From Phoenix dactylifera (lineage: Eukaryota; Streptophyta; Magnoliopsida; Arecales; Arecaceae): DNA of 64,000 nucleotides. The notes below the pieces were generated by a model that saw nothing but the letters and a program-made list of their open reading frames with translations, had not been told where the DNA came from and ran no database searches. The DNA is taken from assembly GCF_009389715.1 (NCBI RefSeq), contig NC_052395.1, positions 18,635,528-18,699,527 on the forward strand. The letters are read 5' to 3'. Position numbers and translations under genes: made by a program. Of the stretch, positions 35,092 through 46,400 are shown in pieces; the first letter of the stretch is position 1, and each line of letters starts with the position of its first letter.

Positions 35092-35304
35092 CTAAGTAGG
35101 TCCCCAACAGCTCAAGAACATCACGATGCGCAGCGACTCCTCCGCCTGCTTCCGCTTATCCTCGCGGGCGGCGACCCCAGACTTGAGATTAGAAGTGTCC
35201 GGTGCGCCGGAGAGTCGCATCACTCGCTTGGAGTTGGAGGTGGCCGCGGCGGTATCCTCAATCGACTTAGCGTCCTGCTCCGCGAATCGCGTCACCGCTC
35301 TCAT
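35092..35304 (-). CDS. Wound-induced polypeptide family protein (DUF3774), short member
   Basis: The frame gives 70 residues from MRAVTRFAEQDAKSIEDTAA to ESLRIVMFLSCWGPT. The C-terminal third (EDKRKQAEESLRIVMFLSCWGP) is diagnostic of DUF3774, but the usual hydrophobic WVVAAS segment is lacking. The in-frame region upstream is open without ATG back to a stop near 35396, so 35304 is the only start seen without splicing. A GTAAGT donor-like site lies in the leader, so a longer spliced form cannot be excluded. A three-codon upstream ORF overlaps this start. TATA-like and hypoxia-element sequences lie upstream. It converges on the gene at 31507 from 3.3 kb away. Confidence 0.8.
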   Translation of the reverse strand: MRAVTRFAEQDAKSIEDTAAATSNSKRVMRLSGAPDTSNLKSGVAAREDKRKQAEESLRIVMFLSCWGPT

Positions 35305-35312
35305 ATTCTCAT
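35301..35312 (-). other. Minimal upstream ORF overlapping the start codon
   Basis: An ATG at 35312 opens a three-codon frame (Met-Arg-Ile) whose TGA overlaps the main ATG at 35304 in an ATGA arrangement. It may set translation by reinitiation. Confidence 0.5.
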
Positions 35313-35451
35313 CTCGGCTCCTCGAGCGGAAATCGATCTCAGAAGGAGGCTTCCCGGAAGAGCACTTACGAAGGGAAGTAGGAGAATGGGATTCTCAGGA
35401 ACTCGGACTTGGGGTTGGAAGGGGAGAGAAGGAAAGGAAAGGGGAGGAGAA

Positions 35452-35459
35452 TGTTTATG
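35452..35459 (-). promoter_or_regulatory. TATA-like box of the DUF3774 gene at 35304
   Basis: Minus strand CATAAACA, about 150 bp upstream of the ATG; imperfect but well placed relative to the hypoxia element. Confidence 0.4.
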
Positions 35460-35490
35460 TAGAGGAGGAAGAAGGGCTGGCCGGGGAAGG

Positions 35491-35501
35491 AAACCACCGG
35501 C
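35491..35501 (+). promoter_or_regulatory. Hypoxia-responsive promoter element (exact match, reverse to gene)
   Basis: AAACCACCGGC on the plus strand, identical to the element at 31361, about 32 bp upstream of the TATA-like box of the minus-strand gene. Orientation is reversed relative to the gene. Confidence 0.55.
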
Positions 35502-35519
35502 TATAGCCGGCGTATGCAC

Positions 35520-37300
35520 GACACGTGTCGGTTGGCGGAGGAAGGCTCTAGAATTTGGATTTGGATTACACGTAGGAGGAGCCTGCCAAGAAAATATCTT
35601 CCCTTGGCTTTGGGAGCATCCAGGAAGGCTGAGAGCTGTGCGGCTCGATGTAGCGACGCGGTCCGCTGCGGCTGATGGTGTGCCACGTGGTCATTAGGTT
35701 TCACGCCTCAGGAGCGCTCCTGAAGTTGGGAAACTGGGGGCCGCCGGGCGGACATGGTCAGAGGCGCTCGTGATTGGCTGCCAGTCAGAGAACTGCGCTA
35801 TCCGCTGTTCTGGCATGATAAATAAACTTTACCTTTTGAGATGGGCCGGATGACCCACGGGTCAGGCTTTATTGTGAGAGCTGGAAGCCTGATAAGGCCT
35901 GCTGCATCCCATCAAAAATGCCAGATCGGTACCGTTGATCGTGGTTGATGACTTGATGGTGGTTAAAATGCTAGAAATTTAAAAAAATAACGTACTTTTT
36001 AGCTCCTTCATTCACGCATGACAATTAAATTAACGATTCGAACAATATGATCCTACATCTTTATTTGATTTGTGATCTCTGAAAACATTCAAATCAGCTA
36101 AAATTTAATGTATCTATATTAAAAATTTTTGGATCAGGAATAACAGTTTAAACTTGTTAATTATATAATATACAAATAATTTTTAATATTTAGATGTTTT
36201 GTACACCATAAATCATGATGAATGGCGTCAATTTATATTTTTAAATACATATTATTAATTTCTAATAAAAAGTATTTGGAATCCAGCTTTCTCTTTTAAA
36301 AAATTTTTAAGAGCGTGTTAGATCTGGCTATACTCAAGTGGATCTCTACTCAAAATCAATTAGATCTATATTGGACAATAGAGGTTCTATATTGATAATC
36401 TAAAATATTATATACGATTTATTATCTTTAAACTACTTATATAACAAAAATCATGTAATTTAGAAACTCATAAACTATGTATCAAGCAATAAAAAAAATA
36501 TAATTTTATATTTTAGATTATAATTTTTTTGACCATTTGATGTAAGGTTATATTTCTATATCACATATTTTTTTGGTATATATAAAATTTAAAGACGGCA
36601 GATTACATTCAATAACTTGGATCATCAATGTGAGATCCTTATCATTGAATCTAGATCTGATCAGATTTAAGTGAAGAGATTTACTCGAGTGTGACCAAAT
36701 CTATCTATATATATATATATATATAATATTTAATTTTTATTTATCTATCTATTATAGTTGCATCAATTATATAGATTAAGATTTTCTTATCCATGTTTTA
36801 CTATCTTTGTGCTACTTTCATTACTATTAGATATTATGATCGATGTATTAAACTACACTCAGTCTTGTAAATCACCATATCAACTAATGTTGTCATATTA
36901 TCAAGATAGCCAATATATTCCAGTTATTTTAGAAATCCTTCCACCCTCCCATCTTGACCTAATAAATCTGTCGTCACAAGTGGCGACTCTGACAATGCCC
37001 TAAAATATAAATTCAGAGTTTCGGTCACATTCCAAAAAATAATAATAATAAAAGAAAGCAGTTGATGCTTGCATTGTACATCTTGCTCTTTCTTTCCTCC
37101 TTTTCTTCTCTTCAATTCGCTCTCTCTCTCGTCCTCCGTCCCGGCCACTAAAATTCAGCATGGGAAAGAAAATAATAATAATAATAATAATAAATATGGT
37201 GGCGGTATGGGTTGTGGGTACGCGTCCGCAAACTACTGGCTGGATCGCTTTCTTGGTATACCGGATAAGACCTCGCTTTCTGACCTCTACTCCAATCTTC
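35520..37300. other. Intergenic region and THF1 promoter side
   Basis: Mostly AT-rich with TA runs at 36706-36725 and an (AAT)n repeat at 37168-37195. No gene recognised. Confidence 0.4.
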
Positions 37301-37372
37301 CCCTCCTCTCTTCTTTCCGCTTAACCTTTTCGAAATGCGGTTTCCGCGGGGTTCCTCTGTCCCGTCACCCGC

Positions 37373-37417
37373 GACGACGACGACGACGACGACGCCGACG
37401 ACGACGACGACGACGAG
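37373..37417. repeat. (GAC)n repeat in the THF1 5' leader
   Basis: About fourteen GAC/CGA triplets, 60-100 bp upstream of the THF1 start, with one GCC interruption. Confidence 0.85.
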
Positions 37418-37476
37418 GCATAGCAGAGCCTAGAACTCTTCCACCCTCTTCCGAGAAAAAGCAAACCCTAGCCCTA

Positions 37477-40400
37477 ATGGCTGCCATCGCTTCCGTCTCG
37501 ATCGCCTCCCTGCGGCAAGCCTCTTTGGAGAGGAGGCCGACGCCCTCCGCTTCTGGACCCTTCGCCACTTCTCTTTTGGGTGGCCTTCCTTTCAAACCCC
37601 CTAAGCTGGGCTCTCGAATGGTGGTCCGATGCCTGGCCGCCTCAACCTGTGAGCTTTTCTACTTTGTTCTCGGAATTTTGTGGTTTATTTGAGGATTAAG
37701 TACGTGGTAGCAGCGGTCTGGGATTTTCTGTTGATTTTTATGCGTTATTGATAATCATTTTGAAAAAGAAACAAATATTCGTATTCCGGTAAAGTTTGAT
37801 GTTTTGATCGAAAGCTTTCTGAAATCCTGGGTTAATTAGTATTATTCGGGTTGGGGTGTCTTTTCTTGGAAGTTTAGCTGAGATTTTTATCTTTGGATGC
37901 CAAGCCTTTTGCTTCGAAATTTTCTTCCCGTTGTTGTTTCAGTTTTTGAGTCAGTAAGTTACGTTCTTTATGTTCGATTTGAAAAGGGATGGTATTGTGA
38001 TATTTCAGAATAGGGTTTGATTGCTGTTCAAAAGATCAAGAGTTCTGGGCAAGTTGTTGGCCTCTTCCTCCGACTAAATAAGGCAATAGATAAATAATCT
38101 AGAATAGGAGAAAATCCCCCTTTTTAGAATCTAGTCGAGCTGAAGCTTGGTGAACTTTTGTTCAGTTATAGAACAGCATACAGAATCTTGCGGTTCAAGA
38201 ACAGTAGCAGATTCAAGGCTGCTGAAAGCGATGAAATTTCTGCCAAAAAAAATTGACGCATTGGCATTTTTGCATGCAAGCTGCATGCTGAGATGTATAT
38301 CGGGCAGTAGGTTGGTAGATTATGCACCTTTCATATTGTGGAGGCACACACACCATAGTACCCCCGTCATGTTTACTGAACTGCATTGCCCTTGGCTATA
38401 CATGGCCATGCAGTCCACATTGAGTTGTGCCGGTACCGCATGAAGCTCTTAAAAGGCTTGTGTTTTATGGGCTTATGCCTTAGCTTTAATTCCAGCAATT
38501 GGTCTGCTGCAGACGTATAGGTTTTTCTTTTCTTTTCTTTTTTCTTTTCCATAGAGTTAGAATGGAAAATTATGGCACCAGCTTGTATCAAAATGTATCA
38601 GCAAATACAAGTGCATAATATTGCTTTGATGCAGGGTTATACGATTTGTGCAGATGGTACAGAGCTATGCACCCCTTATCGTGAAAATAAATACGAGAAT
38701 GATGCAGATAAAAGATACAATGTAAATCAAATTGGGACTTCAACTTTTTGCTAAATGTAGCTATAATCTTTGTACATCATGTGGTCTCCTTTTCTTAAAC
38801 TTCGAAGCAACACATCGTAGACTTTTATGGTCACTTTCAAGTGTCCCAAAGTGTTTGACACTTCAACATCAGAAAACTTGGCACTAGAATGCTACCATAC
38901 ATCTTTTTCTTCTTCTTTTTCTTTTTTCTTTTTGAGTGCAAATTACACTTCAAATCTTCAATACAGTTGATACATGTAAAAATTGAAAAAAATATTATTG
39001 TTAGAATTCTCTGACTCTGGACTAAGTGGATTTTTTTGGTGAAATTCTCTACTTAAAATGATTGGATATAAAACATGCTTTAAAGTATTCTTTGACAGGA
39101 CACAGTATATGGGTGTTCCAAGGATCCAACGCTTCTGGCTAATTTTAGTATGACAATCCAATTTCCTGAGCAGTACTATGCCATTGCATATGATATCCAA
39201 GTGAAGGAAAGCGTCAGAACTCTACAATCCAAAAACTTAAATGTCCAAGCCACATTGTGTATGGGCTAATTTTTCTGGCCCATATCAGAGGATAACAAAG
39301 CCCTCTCTATAATTGTCTTCTTTCTGCGTTCTTTTACTCATTTTAGACTGTAATTAGGTTGGTTCTAGACTTGAGCTTGGTATTTAAGCTGTCAATGGAA
39401 TGGCTTTAGACTTGAGCTTGGTGATGCACATACTCATACTGAGAGTCCCTACTATTGAGGGTACTTGAAACTTAACTGAATGCACCGAGTAATTTAATCA
39501 AAAATTGGTCCAGCAAGTAGATCATTCCAAACTCCTGTTTCCTATCCATGTAAGGCAAGTTCCGACTCTCCTTGAAATGGTGAGAAGCTAAATAAATTTA
39601 GAGGCTTCTTTAAAACAGATATTTGGAGGTAGTTTGAAACAATAGATATAAATTACATCCTAATATACTTTAAATACAACCCTAAACATTGTAGCTGATG
39701 GTTTGGGGTCTCTCAGTAGTGATGCTGGCTGCAAGATCAGCTTGTAACTGATGGACTAATGGAATAGTATATTGTCTTAAAGAAGGTATGGTGCTATTCA
39801 TTGCATGTACTTCTGCAGAATTACGGCTGTGTGTCTATTTGCCTATTATATTAACTAAATTGAGTTATCTTAGCTAAATTGAGTACCTCAACATGATCTT
39901 GGAACCCATATATCCAACTTGTTTCTACTTGCTCTTGCCTAGGAATTATTTTTCTTAGCATTTTTTACTGTATAATAAACTCTCATCTTTGAAGCATTTA
40001 TTGAAGATAATTCTCTTTTGAGTATGACAATGATTATGTTATAAAGGGCATAATGAAGTGAAAATTCTTCTTAGAAGCTAAATTGTGCTCCAATCACTTG
40101 GCTTTCTGTTCTGTTGTTCTAGAATTGTATAGAAATGTAATTAACAATATTTCTCTTCGCTTGTGAGCCCTTTCACTGAACATTCCATAAATCGCAACAT
40201 ATTCACCTTTTCTTCCCCCCATTTAATCAAAGTCTGAAGTTGTGTAAAAGAGTTGGGTTCCAAAAAATGCAGTTGACTCATAGACTATGCAATAGAATGA
40301 TTCTTGATAAATGAACAAAAAATGTTTATTTTGAACATATGATTTTTTCTCTTTCACTAATTAGCTTCTTGTTCTGTTCTTGGAGAGCTGGTGGAATTTT

Positions 40401-43400
40401 CATTATCTGTTCTTTCCTTTTATTTTCCCTTTAATTTCCAGATGTCCCACCCACTGTATCAGAAACAAAGTCAAATTTTCTCAAGTCATACAAGCGGCCC
40501 ATTCCGAGCATATACAATACTGTATTGCAAGAACTCCTTGTGCAGCAGCATCTGATGAGGTACAAAAGAACTTATCAATATGATGCTGTCTTTGCACTGG
40601 GCTTTGTCACTGTATTTGAGCAGCTGATGGAAGGATATCCTAGCAATGATGATCGAGATGCCATCTTCAGAGCATATATCCAGGCCTTAAAGGAGGATCC
40701 TGAAGAGTACAGGTATATCTTCAAAGGCTTCTGCATGCTCGGTTATATTCTAGCCATGCAATTCTAGGTCTTGTCCTTGGGCAGTAAGAACTTTAAATAA
40801 TTCTGGATATGTTCATAATATATAATCCAGTGAACTTTTTGAATTTTTAGCTTACCTTTCTGCAGCTGGAATTACTACCAATGAACAGCTGCTGCTCATT
40901 TTATTGATGACTATTATGCAAATCAGTCATTTTTGGTGAAATTGGAAAATAAATTACTAGGTGTTATTTGCTAAATTCATGGTCATGTTGTTAATCCAAT
41001 CACATTTTTGCACATGGCCCAGTCACAAGATGCCTTGCTGATGAATGTACCATATTGAGTTGGTAAAAGCTTCTTAGCATGATACCCAGTGCTCTGGTAA
41101 CTATATAAATCCCTATAAGTTGCACTGTCACATGTATATGAGTTTTTTGTAAGACATGCATCTGATAACCTTCTCATAAATTTTAGGAAGTTTAGCTCAT
41201 CCTTTTTTTTTCTTTTTTAATATTTTATAATGGGAACTCTAAGGATGCAGCTACACCCCCGAGTTTGAACCCCAACTCTTTTCCTCATGTTCATCACTCC
41301 ATGATGGAGCCACTTAGGAGATGGTAAGGCTTTGTGCCAACAGCATTTGATATTCTCTCAGCATTGTGTTCCAATTGATATTCTATCCACCAGCTACGTG
41401 CAATGCATGCTGCATTCTAGTTTTAGATAGTGATATAAATAACAGACTCCAAATGAGTGGGACAAGGCTTGACACATAAAATGGATTATAGTTAACAAGC
41501 AGTACAAACATATTGTATATTAGTAAATGATCGTAAAGATAAGGCATGTCTAGTTCTGAAAAGTTTTCTTCTTCTATGATGAAATTTGCTACAATCATAT
41601 GATTCTCGTGAAAAATTTTAAGATTTCCAGCAAAACTATTGTTTCTATAATATGCTTGCTCAGTTTTTAATGAGGGTTTTGGCATGAATCAAGCAACACT
41701 ATAATCACTTCTCTGATCCTATCTTGCCCTTGAATTGCAGTAGATGACCAATAAGTTGATGACTGGTAAACTGCAAAGTTCATTGCATTTGCTTTATTTG
41801 CAAATTGATGATCACATGTAATGTTTGTTTTTTTTCAGGATTTGAGTTGGATGACCTTTGTTCTCTGCATAAGCAATGGTCCTACCATTGGAATATTTAT
41901 GTTTTTGTAAATTTAATGTAATATGCTTGCCCATAATTTTTTAGCCAGGGTTTTGGTATGAAGCTGCTATAACCCTGAAACTAATGGTCAAATTCTATCC
42001 TGTCCTTCAATTACAGTAGAAAATCGATAAGTTGATGATTGGCATTTGCATAATTTGGAAACTGATAAAGCATGTGACATTCTTTTGGTTTCAGCATGAG
42101 TTGCATGACCTTGCTCCATGCATCAGCAACGGGCCTTCCATTTGAATCTTAATGTTTTTGTAAATTAGCAAATGGTTTGGTGGTTTCTGGCATTTTATTG
42201 TTGCTACAGCTTATCTTCCGGAGGTAGTTACCGCGAAGGATGATCTCTTAAATTTTGAAATTTGATTGTCAAGCAACTCATTTATGGAATTTTTGAGGTG
42301 TTCTTGATGAGCATGTGTTTCATTTCTTCCAGTAATCATCGCTATTAGGCTACGAGATCTTTAGACAATCCACAAGTATGTCACATTGTTTTTGTTCATT
42401 TCTCCCAGACAGCATTTGTGATTATGTTGTTCAATATGCTTGAAGACTTCAACTATGACCTCCATTCTTTCAATGATCCATATAATTTAAGCTTGCTATG
42501 CTTGTCCACTGCAGATGTGACGCACAAAAGTTGGAAGAGTGGGCTCGTGCTCAAAATGCTAATACATTAGTAGATTTTTCTTCGAGAGAAGGAGAGGTTG
42601 AGGATATTCTAAAAAATATTTCTGAACGGGCTCAGGGTAAGGGAAATTTCAGCTATAGTCGATTCTTTGCCGTTGGACTGTTTCGTCTGCTTGAGCTGGC
42701 AAATGCAACAGAACCAACAATCTTAGAAAAGGTTGTACTTTTTTTCATCATATTTGCAGACATATACACCACACTGTCTTCTATATTTCCTTATAGTCAT
42801 CTTGGGTGATATTAATATTGATCAACAATATGTATATTTCCTTTGTAAACTGTTATTTTAGAGGTAGCTGTTGCTTATAAATTGCGCTGTCTTATAACTA
42901 ATATTTCAGCTAGCATTATTTTTTCTATTCTTGGTCCAGCAACCATGGAATTTTCTCTACCAGATATATGTTTAACCTAGTTTTTTTGCAATTTATTTAT
43001 TTTATTATTACCTGAATTTAAGGATAATTTCAGCATAGCATGGCATGCTAATGGATGAGCTAATGCACTAAACAAATCTACCAAACGATGAATTATCTAT
43101 ACAAAACTATAGATAGAGATCTAATCAAGAATTAGTAAAATTGGTAGGTTGTAAGTTTGAGCACCAAATAACTGGAGGTTCTAATCTATCTGCCTTGCAT
43201 TCTTGATACCTAAATGTGTTTGAGGGTATTGTCAAAACCTAATTCTCCTATCCTGCATGGGCCTGGGTCAAGTGCTTAGGTACCAACTAGCTGGCTGGCC
43301 AGATCTATTGGCTTCCTAAGTGGTTGGGCTCTAAGCTCCGTTGTCAAAAAAGCTCCTAAGCCTAGGTGGCCCAGTTGTCAGCTTTTTAAAATAGTGATTA

Positions 43401-46400
43401 GTGGGTTTGAGTTATTTATCAACAAGCGAGCATTACATTTTTATATTCTCACATTAATAGAGACACATGAGCCTTAAATTCATGAAAAATCTATATGGTG
43501 ACATACAACTATCATTAACATAATAACAACATATTTTAGGTGATTTAAACATATTGTAAATACAGTGAGAAAATTACATACTGACAGTACCATGGAAAGT
43601 TTATGTATAATGTATTACAATGTGGAATGACTTTTACCATTACCATGTCCAGTTTGTAGATTGATACTCATATTCTCTCAATAAAAATAGAAAAGCTGAA
43701 GTATATGAATTACAGATACATAGTTTTAAAATGTAAAAATTAGGTGCTATATCATTAATTATCTTGTGTCAGTCTATATTGCTTCGATATGCATCTCTAC
43801 AAGCTGATACATATGGATATTGTCCAGCATGGTCAACACAATGGTGCTTATTGTTGGGAACCCGCCCATGCCGCTGATATTTCAAAATAAAAATCAGATG
43901 GCAGCGGAATCGGCATGCACGGGTTCGACGTTCATCGCATGAACGTTGTTTCGAGACCTTTCGTAATTAGGCAAGAATTAAAAACTTTTAAAACTATTAG
44001 GAAGATCAAATCTTCACCTTGCGCGGGTAGATGATCACTGCAAATCTGAATTCGTGGTTTTTGGAAGAGGGTTCGCTTGAAGCCGTTCAAACGTCCGGCC
44101 TCTACGGGTATCCATACGAAGTAGAGGACTGATCAAATCTTTCTTGTCTTCCCGGGGTGCTAGCTCCCTTGCAAAGACTTCTTTTGATGGCTGATCTCCT
44201 CTCTTTCAATCAACCCTTGATTGTGCTTGAGAGGAGGAAGAAGAAGGATGAAGATGAGGAAGAAGAAAGAACCCCACGCAGCCTTCTTTTGTTCCTTGCG
44301 TTGGATGAAGGAAGGGAAGGGGAGGAGGCCGCCAACACTTGGAGATCCTTTTCCCTTGCTTGCGGCTGAACTAAGAGAGGAGAGGGGCTGGTGGCGGCAG
44401 CAAGAGGGGGAAGAGAGCACACACATAGGGCGCCGGCCCTAGGTCCCTTTTTATAAGCATCAAGGGCTCCTACAAGTTAGGAGCCCTTGACAACCTTCTT
44501 TCTTTGGAGCGCCGGCCCCTTCTCTCTTCTTGTCGCCCTAACCAATTGGAGAGGGGCTGATGCCCCTCTTACTTGGTTAGCCTAATCCTCTTCCAAAGAG
44601 GATTAGGTGCCTCTCTCATGGTTTAATCCTAATCTAATTAGGATTAGCCAATTTTGGGTTCAATCTATGCTAGTCCTAATCCAATTAGGACTTGAATGAA
44701 CCATGACTCAATTGAACTCTTCAATCCTAATCCAATTAGGAGTCATGTTGATTCATTAGATTAATAATTAATTTAGACTTAAGGAATCCTAATCCAATTA
44801 GGATGTATTTAATTTTAGTCCTAATCCAATTAGGACTCTATTTGAATCCGAAGTCCTAATCCAATTAGGATTTCTAGGAATCCTACTCCAAGTAGGAATC
44901 CAATTTTAATTCAAAATTCCTAATCTCATTAGGATTGTAGGAATCTTATTTCAAGTAGGAATCCCAGTCCTACTCCAACTAGGATTCCCAGTCCTAATCC
45001 AATTAGGACTCTAGGAATCCTACCCGAAGTAGGACTCTTGTTTCAAGTCTAATTAATTAATTCCCTTTGTTCCTTTCTTCAACTTCTTATCAATCAAATT
45101 GATTACTTGTGATTCCTAATCACGATTTCAACCATCGGATCGGTCAATACTTCTAGTGTGTGTGACCCCATAGGTTCTATTCTGACTGGTAGTGAGATAT
45201 ATTGTGATCTCTATCTCAATATCATTGAAAACTCCTTTCAATGGGTTGGAACGATTCCAACTCAACTCATTAGGGTTTATCGATCATCAAGATAATCCCT
45301 ATGAGTCCCACCATCCACCAGTGACACCTAGCAGCATGTAGTGGCTACCCAGCAGAATGGAATGATGAACCTCTAGGTGCAGTTAACGTGTGATACAGTC
45401 CTACTATCGTGGATCCCTACAGGACGGAGGTCATGGACAACTCGTCAAACCCCATCGTCTGTCATATGTCAAGATTTATTCGACTCGAGTTCGATAGTGG
45501 AAAACTCTTTCTCCACTTTATATTACTGCCCTGGCCAAGGTCTTAGAACTCAGTCTAACAAATCACATAGGATCACTCCTCTTCTATCAAGGTCGATAGA
45601 TTCTTTATAGGTGCATACCCTACTCCTACAGTGAACTTACTGCAGCCAATCTACATTGCATGGACCCATATGGCTAGAGACCATGTATGTGTGCAGTCAA
45701 ACTACAATAACCTCACTGTGAGTAGCCGAAGCACCGCAGGTCAAAGGACCAGTCACACTACTGCAACATCAAGCAAGTCACTGACGAGTGGATAGACATC
45801 CAAGTGACTTCTTGTCTTGGTCACGCTCAGTACCCTTGTTCTCTAACAAGCACCTGCACTATCACTTCAGTGTCCCTACACTGTGGACTCAAGTCTCATC
45901 CATCCAGAAGGAAAGTGATCTGTGCACTGATCGGATCGATCACCGTCCTCGTGATGATCCATTGATCAGGAGCATTTAGAAATTAATCACCAATGATACA
46001 TGGCTCAAATTCTCAACTCTTGAGAATATGTATCATCTTATTAATTCCTTGGACGATTCATAGACACATAAATAATATGAATGAAAAGATGCCTTTTATT
46101 TATTCAATAATAAACAGTCAAGTACAAAATTATGTCCCTAGAATCAACAATGTGTCAGCCAAATTGGCTTCTAGGGCATACATCTAACAATCTCCCACTT
46201 GCACTAAAGCCAATTGGTCATATATCTTAGGCCCATCTTCTCAAGATGGGCTTCAGTCTTTTGCTGACTCAGCTGCTTAGTGAACGGGTCTGCCACGTTA
46301 TCCGCGGAGTCTACTCTCTGCACCTCTACATCATAGTCGCGTATGAAATGGAAGCGCCGCTCTATGTGCTTGGACTTCTGATGAGACCATGGCTCCATAG

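Noticed and set aside
44157-44442. Small frames on both strands repeated at 44157 and 51990
   Set aside because: The repetition comes from the two LTRs of one element; the peptides are low-complexity and not conserved proteins.
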